Assembly: GCF_014651035.1 (NCBI RefSeq)
Contig: NZ_BMWC01000005.1
Location: forward strand, 248,001-312,000
DNA: 64,000 nucleotides
Direction of reading: 5' to 3'
DNA from: Streptomyces lomondensis
GTDB lineage: Bacteria > Actinomycetota > Actinomycetes > Streptomycetales > Streptomycetaceae
Shown: positions 46,981 to 53,387 of the stretch, in pieces
How positions within the stretch are numbered: position 1 is the first letter of the stretch
Layout of the letters: the number at the start of each line of letters is the position of its first letter
The notes under the pieces: generated by a model
The model's database searches: none
What the model was told of the DNA's origin: nothing
Seen by the model: only the letters and a program-made list of their open reading frames with translations
Program-made: the position numbers and the translations under genes

Positions 46981-49229
46981 CCGACCCGGAGCCCGACCGG
47001 TACGGCGGTCAGAGCCCGGCGCGCCGACTCCGCCACGCGGATCTCGACCGTGCCGGGCGGCACCGCCGTCTCCAGGTCCGCTCCCACCTGGGCCAGTTGC
47101 TCCGCCCCCAGGGCGAACACGACCGTACGGCACTCGCCCGGCGCCAGGTCGACGGCCCGGAACCCCCGGAGTTCGAGCGTGCGCGGCCAGACCGGGGTGA
47201 CGAGCCGGCGGATGTACAGCTGGGCGACGGTACGCCCGTGCCGCTCCCCCGTGTTGGTGACGTCGGCCTCAACGGTCCGCCCCGACAGCCGCGGCGGGCC
47301 GTAGGCGAAGCTCGTGTACGACAGCCCGTGGCCGAAGGAGTAGAGCGGCTCGGCGCTGTCGTCGACGTAGCCGCCGTACTCGGTGTCCTTGTGGTTGTAG
47401 TAGACGGGCAGTTGCCCCGCCGAGCGCGGCACCGAGACGGGCAGCCGGCCGAGGGGCTCGGCCCGGCCGAGCAGCACCTCGGCGATCGCCTCGCCGCCCC
47501 ACGGGCCCGGGTACCAGGCGGTGAGCAGCGCGGCGGCCCGCTCGGCGGCCTCGGGGACGGCGTGCGGGCGGCCCTGGACGAGGACGACGACCGTGGGGGT
47601 GCCGGTCGCGGTCACGGCGTCGAGCAGGGTGTGCTGGGCGCCGCCGAGCCGCAGCCCCGCGAGGTCGACGCCCTCGCCGCAGGTCATCTCGGACACGACG
47701 GTGCGCGCGGCCCCGTTGGCGTCGAACTCCGTGTCCGGCGTACGGGCGCTGCTGCCGCCCAGCACGAGCACGGCCACGTCGGAGGCGGCGGCCTCGGCGA
47801 TCGCCTCGGGGAGGCCGGACAGGTCGTCGCCGGTGAGGGCGCACCCGCGCGCGTGGCGTACGTCGGCGCCGGTCCGCCGCAGTGCGTCGAGGACGCTGGT
47901 GCCGGTGCCGGGGCGCTGGGGGGCGGTGTAGTCGCCGAGCTGGTGGGCGACGGTGTCGGCGTGCGGGCCCAGGACCGCGATACGGGCGGCGCCCGACAGG
48001 GGCAGCACGCCCTGGTCGTCGTGGAGGAGGGTGACGGCGGCGCGGGCGAGGGCGGTGCTCAGGTCGCGTCCGGCGGCGGGGTCCGGGAACGGGCCCGCAC
48101 TGTACGGCTGTTCGAACAGCCCCAGGCGGAACTTGAGCCGCAGGACCCGCGCGACGGCCTCGTCCAGGGCCTCCTCGCTCACCAGCCCCCGCTCGACCGC
48201 CTCCTCCAGGTGCGTGAAGCCCTCGTCCCACAGGCTGAGGTCGACGCCGGCGTGGAGCGCGAGGGCGCCGGCCGAGACCCGGTCGCCGGTGACGCGGGCC
48301 AGCCGGTCCACGGCCAGTCCGTCCGCCATGACGAGCCCGTCGAAACCCCAGCGCTCCCGCAGCAGCCCGGTGAGCAGGGCGCGGTTGCCGCAGCAGGGCA
48401 TCCCGTCGACCTCGTTGTAGGCGGCCATGACGGCGGCGGCTCCGGCCCGGACACCGGCGCGGACGGCGGGCAGGTGGATCTCGTGCAGCTCCCGGAGCCC
48501 GAGTTCGGACTCGGCGGAGTTGCGGCCGCCGACGGTGGCGCCCTGCCCGGCGAAGTGCTTGAGGACGACGGGAGCCTTGTCGGGGGCGAAGAACTCGTCC
48601 GGCTCCCCCTGCATGCCGCGGACGAGGGCCTCGGTGAGCCGGGCGGCCAGGTACGGGTCCTCACCGAAGCACTCCTCGGTCCGGCCCCAGCGCGGGTCCC
48701 GGGCGATGTCCAGGGCGGAGACCAGGGCGACATGGCCGCCGCGGGCGCGCAGTTCGGCGGCGGCATGGGCGGCGGCGCGCTCGTACAGCCCGGGGTCCCA
48801 GGTGGCGCCGACGGCCAGGTTGACGGGCAGGACCGTGCCGTCGAGGGCCATGTGGCCGTGCGGCACCTCCTCGACGAACAGCGCCGGTATGCCGAGCCGG
48901 CTGGTCTCGACGACGTGCCGCTGGACGAGGTGGGCGAGTTCCGCGCCGTCGGCGGCGCCGGATCCGCCGACGTGGTCGACCCCGGACCAGGCGTCGGCGC
49001 GCAGCAGCCCGTACAGCGCGCCGAGTCCGGCGAAGCGCTCGGTCTCGGCGTACAGGGCGTCGGTGAGCTCGAAGCGGCCGTCGGGGGTGCGGCGGTAGGC
49101 GTCCCAGCCGTACATGCGCTGGTTGAGCTGTCCGGCCTTCTCGCGCAGGGTCATCCGGGAGAGCAGGTCGCGGACGCGGGCGTCGACGGGGGCGGCGGGG
49201 TCCCGGTAGAGGAGCGTGGTGACGGTCAT
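46944..49229 (-). CDS. GH3 beta-glycosidase with fibronectin-like C-terminus
   Basis: A 761-residue GH3 enzyme without signal peptide. N-terminal barrel with KHF motif (VVLKHFAGQG) and nucleophile Asp in LVMADGLAV, central sandwich (IAVLGPHADTVAHQLGDY), then a fibronectin-III-like domain from about 660. Substrate among beta-glucosides, beta-xylosides or beta-mannosides cannot be fixed from sequence; the locus suggests mannose/GlcNAc glycans. ATG at 49229 overlaps the kinase stop as ATGA. The residues past about 740 read over the permease gene end. Confidence 0.9.
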   Translation of the reverse strand: MTVTTLLYRDPAAPVDARVRDLLSRMTLREKAGQLNQRMYGWDAYRRTPDGRFELTDALYAETERFAGLGALYGLLRADAWSGVDHVGGSGAADGAELAHLVQRHVVETSRLGIPALFVEEVPHGHMALDGTVLPVNLAVGATWDPGLYERAAAHAAAELRARGGHVALVSALDIARDPRWGRTEECFGEDPYLAARLTEALVRGMQGEPDEFFAPDKAPVVLKHFAGQGATVGGRNSAESELGLRELHEIHLPAVRAGVRAGAAAVMAAYNEVDGMPCCGNRALLTGLLRERWGFDGLVMADGLAVDRLARVTGDRVSAGALALHAGVDLSLWDEGFTHLEEAVERGLVSEEALDEAVARVLRLKFRLGLFEQPYSAGPFPDPAAGRDLSTALARAAVTLLHDDQGVLPLSGAARIAVLGPHADTVAHQLGDYTAPQRPGTGTSVLDALRRTGADVRHARGCALTGDDLSGLPEAIAEAAASDVAVLVLGGSSARTPDTEFDANGAARTVVSEMTCGEGVDLAGLRLGGAQHTLLDAVTATGTPTVVVLVQGRPHAVPEAAERAAALLTAWYPGPWGGEAIAEVLLGRAEPLGRLPVSVPRSAGQLPVYYNHKDTEYGGYVDDSAEPLYSFGHGLSYTSFAYGPPRLSGRTVEADVTNTGERHGRTVAQLYIRRLVTPVWPRTLELRGFRAVDLAPGECRTVVFALGAEQLAQVGADLETAVPPGTVEIRVAESARRALTAVPVGLRVGQSFTEPDETPL

Positions 49230-50467
49230 GTGCGGTCCCCGTGGGCGATGCGGGCCAGGGCGACGGCCCCCCGGCAGCCGTCGGGGACCCAGTCGAGGGT
49301 CAGGCCGAGGGCGTGCAGGCGGGTTTCGAGGCGGGTGGTGAGGGGGCCGTCCGGGCCGAGCAGTCCGCCGGTCGCTACGACCCGCTCCCCGGGGCCGGGC
49401 TCCAGGGCCCCGACCGTCGCGGTGAGATGGTCGGCGGCCTCGTCCAGGATGGCCAGGGCGACGGCGTCCCCGGCCGCCGCGGCGACCAGGGGTGCGAGCC
49501 GTGCCAGCCGGATGGGAGGCTCGGCCATGACGGCGGGGAGCAGATGCCTGCGGTAGGCCTCGCGGTGGGCGCGGGACCAGGGGGTGCCGGCGTGGGGTGA
49601 GGGGCCGTACCCGGCACCGCCCGGCGAGTCCCCCAGGCCACCGGCACGGGGCGGGAGGCCATACCCGCCGGCGCCCGGCGAGCCTCCCGGACCACCCGCA
49701 CGGGGCGGGAGCCCGTACCCGGCACCGCCCGGCGAGTCTCCAGGGCCACCACCGGCCTCGTGCGGGGCGTCCTCGCCGAGGGGCCGGACCACGACACCGC
49801 CGGCCGCGGTGAGCGACGGCCCGCCGGGCAGTACCTCTTCCGGCACGCCCAGCTCCCGCCCCACCGTCGCCGCCAGCACCGTCGCCGCGCCCCTGCCGTC
49901 GGCCATCCGCAGGGCGGCCCGTACCGCCGCCCGGCCGATCCAGAAGCCGCTGCCGTCGTCGCCGAGGAGCCAGCCGTCGCCGTCCACGGTGGCGGTGCCG
50001 CGGCGTCCGGTGATGCGCATGGCGACCGCGCCCGTGCCGGCCACCAGGGCGAGACCGTCGGCCGGTGCCCCGGGGGCGGAGGCGAAGGCCGCCTCGATGT
50101 CGCTGCTGACGACGGGCGGACCGGCGTCGATGCCGAGCCGGCGCAGGGCGGCCGTCAGGGCGGCCAGGGCGTTGCGCCGCCCCGGTTCGTCGGCGGCGGC
50201 GTCCGTGGCGCCCGCGAATCCGCCCGCCACGGCCACGACCCTGCCCCGGCAGGGCTCGGGCACGGCCTGCGCGACGGCCTCGGCGAGGTGCTCGGTGAGC
50301 TGCGGCACCGGAACGGTCAGGGCGTTGCCGGGCCCGGCGGCGCCTTCGCCCAGCGGACGTCCGTCCTCGGCGGTCGCCAGGACCGCCCGGGTGCGCGTGC
50401 CGCCCGCGTCGAGACCGATGACCAAGGAGGCGGCGCCTTGACACTCCTGGTTCAATTCATTACCCAT
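49226..50467 (-). CDS. N-acetylglucosamine kinase-like protein (BadF/BadG family) with repeat insertion
   Basis: A 413-residue ASKHA kinase of the mammalian-NagK/BadF type. Phosphate-1 motif GLDAGGTRTRAV near the N terminus, VAGTGAVAMRITG, GDDGSGFWIG and ATGGLLGPDGPL. It should phosphorylate GlcNAc or a related sugar released by the GH3 and NagZ-like enzymes. A 54-bp, three-copy array inserts about 54 Gly/Pro/Ser residues near residue 240. The true start may be TTG at 50425 (giving MVIGLDAGG, CAAGG upstream), since ATG at 50467 lies only eight bases from the divergent gene. Confidence 0.85.
   Translation of the reverse strand: MGNELNQECQGAASLVIGLDAGGTRTRAVLATAEDGRPLGEGAAGPGNALTVPVPQLTEHLAEAVAQAVPEPCRGRVVAVAGGFAGATDAAADEPGRRNALAALTAALRRLGIDAGPPVVSSDIEAAFASAPGAPADGLALVAGTGAVAMRITGRRGTATVDGDGWLLGDDGSGFWIGRAAVRAALRMADGRGAATVLAATVGRELGVPEEVLPGGPSLTAAGGVVVRPLGEDAPHEAGGGPGDSPGGAGYGLPPRAGGPGGSPGAGGYGLPPRAGGLGDSPGGAGYGPSPHAGTPWSRAHREAYRRHLLPAVMAEPPIRLARLAPLVAAAAGDAVALAILDEAADHLTATVGALEPGPGERVVATGGLLGPDGPLTTRLETRLHALGLTLDWVPDGCRGAVALARIAHGDRT
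49591..49752 (-). repeat. 54-bp tandem repeat, three copies, in-frame in the kinase gene
   Basis: Copies at 49591-49644, 49645-49698 and 49699-49752, differing at a few positions each. Being a multiple of three, the unit adds 18 residues per copy of the type GGPGxSPGGAGYGLPPRA. It sits between the two lobes of the kinase as a flexible loop. Confidence 0.8.
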
Positions 50468-50475
50468 CGCCGACT

Positions 50476-51744
50476 ATGGTGATTGATGCATTCACGCAGG
50501 GCAAGACTCGACCCGAGGAGGATCCCATCCCTACGCTCCGCTTCGGCGTCAACTACACGCCCCGCCGCGGCTGGTTCCATGCCTGGCACGACTTCGACCC
50601 GGCGCACGCCCGCGAGGACCTGGACCAGATCGCCGCGCTCGGCCTCGACCACGTCCGGGTCTTCCACCTGTGGCCGCTGCTCCAGCCCAACCGCACGTTC
50701 ATCCGCCCCGCTGCCGTGGACCAGCTGGCCCGTCTGGTCGACGTGGCGGGCGAGGCCGGCCTCGACGTCCTGGTGGACGGCGTGCAGGGGCATCTGTCCA
50801 GCTTCGACTTCTACCCGGAGTGGACCCGCAGCTGGCACCACCGCAACGTCTTCACCGACCCGGAGGCCGTAGCCGCCCAGGCCGAGCTGATGCGGACCCT
50901 CGGCCGCGCCCTCGCCGGCCGCCCCAACCTCATCGGGCTCCAGCTCGGCAACGAGCTGAACAACCTGGTCGAGCACAACCCGGTGACCCCGGCCGAGGTG
51001 GACCGCTACCTCGACACCCTGCTGGCCGCCGCCCGCGAGCACCTGCCGCCGGACCGGCTCGCGACCCACTCCGCCTACGACGCCGCCTGGTACGGCGACG
51101 ACCACCCCTTCACGCCCGAGGCCTCGGCCCGCAAGGGCGACGTGACGACCGTCCACCCCTGGGTGTTCTCCGGCGACTGCGCCCGCCGCTACGGCCCCCG
51201 CTCCCCGCAGGTGCGGCACCTCGCCGAGTACGGCACGGAACTCGCCAAGGCCTACGCAGAGGACCCGGACCGCCCGGTCTGGGTCCAGGAGACGGGCGCC
51301 CCGGAGCCCCACATCCCGGCGGCCGACGCCCCGGACTTCGCCCGGGCGACCGTCCGCAACGCCGCCGGGTGCGAGGGGCTGTGGGGCGTGACGTGGTGGT
51401 GCTCCCACGACGTGGACCGGTCCCTCGCCGACTACCCGGAACTGGAGTACACCCTGGGCCTGTTCGACTCCCGGGGCCGCGCCAAGCCGATCGCCACGGC
51501 CCTGGCCGAGACCGTCGCCGAGGTCCGCGCCGGGCACCACCCGGCCCGCCCCCGCGACACGGCCCTGGTGCTGGACTGCACGCCGGCCACCCGCTCCGTC
51601 TCCGGCCCGGGAGGCGCGTACTTCGAGGCGTGGATGGAGCTGCGCGCTACGGGCGCGCTCCCGGCGGTGGTCCTGGCCGCGCGGGCGGACGACGCCGCGT
51701 ACCTGGCGGCGCGCGGCATCAAGGAGCTCGTCCGGGTGCCGTGA
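50476..51744 (+). CDS. GH5-like glycoside hydrolase (mannanase/cellulase clan)
   Basis: A cytoplasmic GH-A clan enzyme of 405-422 residues. TIM-barrel motifs: FGVNYTPRRGWFHAW, acid/base Glu in LQLGNELNNL, nucleophile Glu in VWVQETGAPEPH, and WGVTWWCSHD. Probably a beta-mannosidase or related exo-enzyme. Start is doubtful. ATG at 50476 has no ribosome site and overlaps a regulon element. GAGGAGGA at 50515-50522 is followed by an ATC at 50527 beginning the family N terminus PTLRFGVNYTP, so an AUC start is possible. Its stop is four bases from the convergent nagZ-like stop. Confidence 0.85.
   Translation: MVIDAFTQGKTRPEEDPIPTLRFGVNYTPRRGWFHAWHDFDPAHAREDLDQIAALGLDHVRVFHLWPLLQPNRTFIRPAAVDQLARLVDVAGEAGLDVLVDGVQGHLSSFDFYPEWTRSWHHRNVFTDPEAVAAQAELMRTLGRALAGRPNLIGLQLGNELNNLVEHNPVTPAEVDRYLDTLLAAAREHLPPDRLATHSAYDAAWYGDDHPFTPEASARKGDVTTVHPWVFSGDCARRYGPRSPQVRHLAEYGTELAKAYAEDPDRPVWVQETGAPEPHIPAADAPDFARATVRNAAGCEGLWGVTWWCSHDVDRSLADYPELEYTLGLFDSRGRAKPIATALAETVAEVRAGHHPARPRDTALVLDCTPATRSVSGPGGAYFEAWMELRATGALPAVVLAARADDAAYLAARGIKELVRVP
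50480..50495. promoter_or_regulatory. Glycan-regulon element in kinase/GH5 divergent region
   Basis: TGATTGATGCATTCAC matches the GH84-promoter element at 14 of 16 positions. It lies inside the first codons of the GH5-like gene if ATG 50476 is used, which argues that both divergent genes really start further out (50425 and 50527). Confidence 0.55.
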
Positions 51745-51748
51745 GAAC

Positions 51749-53212
51749 TCAGGCTCCCGCCAGCGCCTCGGCGACGGCCCGCAGATTCGCCCGCCCCCGC
51801 CCGTAGGAGCACAGCGCACCGCCCTCCGGCAGCCCGGTGTCCACCGTGACGGCATCGGGCCGCCGGGCCAGCAGGGCGGTGCGCAGCCGCTCCTGCCAGG
51901 GGTGCAACCCGGCATCGCAGGTGGCGACGACCAGCGGCGCGTCACCGCACGCGCGCAGGATCCGCTCCACGGCGGCGACCGGTTCCGCCGGCTCCTCGGT
52001 GACCGCGGTGCCCGAGGCGGTGGGATCGACGGCGCGCACCTCGGTCAGCAGGTCCTCGCCGCCCCAGTTGAGCGCGGGGTGCGGCGGCGGGAAGAGGTCG
52101 ACGACATGGGCGCCCCGCACGGCCGGCGGCACCGGCCGGCCGCGCACGGCCCGGCGGGCCGCCTCCAGCCCGGCCTCCGCGTCCCAGCCGTCGACCGCCC
52201 CGGCCGGAGCGGCGTACCGCTCGGCGAGCCGCCGCACCCGCGCCTCGGCCTCCCGTATCCGCTCCTCGGGGAGCACGCCGGAGCGCAGCGCGCCGAGCAC
52301 CGCGTCCCGGCAGGCCAGGGTGGTCTCCAGGTCCGGCACGGCGACGATGACCTGGTCGGCACCCGCGGCGAGGGCGATCCGCGCCCCGGCGGCCTCGCCG
52401 TAGCGGTCGGCTATCGCCCTCATCTCCAGCGCGTCGCTGACCAGGACCCCGTCGAAGTCCAGCTCGTGGCGGAGCAGATCGCCCAGGATGCGCCGGCTCA
52501 GGGTGGCGGGCCGCTCGGGGTCCAGGGCCGGGAAGACGACATGCGCGCTCATGATCATCGGCACGCCGGCGCCGACGGCCGCGCGGAACGGTTCGAGGTC
52601 GGCTCGCAGTTCGTCGAGCGGCCGGGGGTCGACGGCGATGCCGTGGTGGCTGTCGGTCTCGGTGCCGCCGTGCCCGGGAAAGTGCTTGGCGCAGGAGGCG
52701 ACGCCCCGCCGCTCGGTGGCCTCGATCCAGGCCCGCAGATGACGGGCGGCCCGCGCGGGTTCGGCGCCGAAGGACCGGGTGCGCACGATCGGGTTGCGCG
52801 GATGGTGCTGGAGGTCGGCGACGGGGGCGTAGGCGGCGGTGATGCCGAGGGTGGCCAGGTGCCCGGCGAGCGCGTCGGCGCAGCGGGCGGTGAGCGCCGG
52901 GTCGTCGGCGACGCCGAGGGCGTAGGAGCCGGGCACGTCGGGCGCGCCCGCGCCGACCAGGTGGCCGATGCCGCCGCCCTCGTTGTCGATGGCCACGATC
53001 AGGTCCGGCCGCAGGGACCGCAGCGTGTCGGTGAGCTGCCGCACCTGCTGCGCGTCGCGCACGTTCCGCGTGAAGAGGATGACCCCGCCGAGCCCCCGGT
53101 CGACGAGCCGCTTGAGGGTGTCGGGCACGGTCGTGGTGCCGGCGAAACCGGCGACGAGGCAGCGGTGGGCGGCCTCGTCGAGGCCGGGGGGCAGGTGCGC
53201 GGAGTGGGTCAC
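51749..53212 (-). CDS. GH3 N-acetylhexosaminidase, NagZ-like
   Basis: A 487-residue GH3 enzyme of the NagZ/BglX-N type: CAKHFPGHGGTETDSHHG carries the catalytic His dyad loop of beta-N-acetylglucosaminidases, VLVSDALEM the nucleophile Asp. A C-terminal alpha/beta domain (to 487) follows. No signal peptide. It would release GlcNAc from imported oligosaccharides or muropeptides. GTG at 53212 sits right after a sigma-70-like promoter and probably gives a leaderless transcript. Confidence 0.9.
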   Translation of the reverse strand: MTHSAHLPPGLDEAAHRCLVAGFAGTTTVPDTLKRLVDRGLGGVILFTRNVRDAQQVRQLTDTLRSLRPDLIVAIDNEGGGIGHLVGAGAPDVPGSYALGVADDPALTARCADALAGHLATLGITAAYAPVADLQHHPRNPIVRTRSFGAEPARAARHLRAWIEATERRGVASCAKHFPGHGGTETDSHHGIAVDPRPLDELRADLEPFRAAVGAGVPMIMSAHVVFPALDPERPATLSRRILGDLLRHELDFDGVLVSDALEMRAIADRYGEAAGARIALAAGADQVIVAVPDLETTLACRDAVLGALRSGVLPEERIREAEARVRRLAERYAAPAGAVDGWDAEAGLEAARRAVRGRPVPPAVRGAHVVDLFPPPHPALNWGGEDLLTEVRAVDPTASGTAVTEEPAEPVAAVERILRACGDAPLVVATCDAGLHPWQERLRTALLARRPDAVTVDTGLPEGGALCSYGRGRANLRAVAEALAGA

Positions 53213-53219
53213 TCCGGGA

Positions 53220-53248
53220 ATCCTCTGGCTCGTTGAGCCAAATGTCAA
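53220..53248 (-). promoter_or_regulatory. nagZ-like promoter with palindrome filling the spacer
   Basis: Minus-strand -35 TTGACA (53243-53248), 17-base spacer, -10 GAGGAT (53220-53225). The spacer contains TGGCTC-AAC-GAGCCA, a perfect palindrome at 53226-53240. Predicted transcription start falls on or next to the GTG at 53212. A repressor bound to the palindrome would exclude polymerase. Confidence 0.65.
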
Positions 53249-53256
53249 CCGGACGA

Positions 53257-53272
53257 TGGATCACTCATTCAG
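53257..53272. promoter_or_regulatory. Weak copy of the glycan-regulon element
   Basis: TGGATCACTCATTCAG, with CATTCAGCATC shared exactly with the GH84 promoter site. It lies nine bases upstream of the nagZ-like -35 and also in the leader of the receptor-like gene. Confidence 0.35.
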
Positions 53273-53387
53273 CATCCTCGGGGGAGCCGGACCGGCTGAA
53301 ACGCTCCTGAAGTTCCTGCGTCACCCACTCGCACCCCAGCCGCAGCCGTTAGCCTCGTAAGTCACCGATGGCGAACGGGGGTTGCCC

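Noticed and set aside
49591..49752. Short CRISPR-like array
   Set aside because: Repeats are contiguous 54-base units without spacers and are in frame in a gene.
51749..53248. Start of the NagZ-like protein at ATG 53248
   Set aside because: It would place the -35, operator and -10 inside the coding region; GTG at 53212 fits the promoter.
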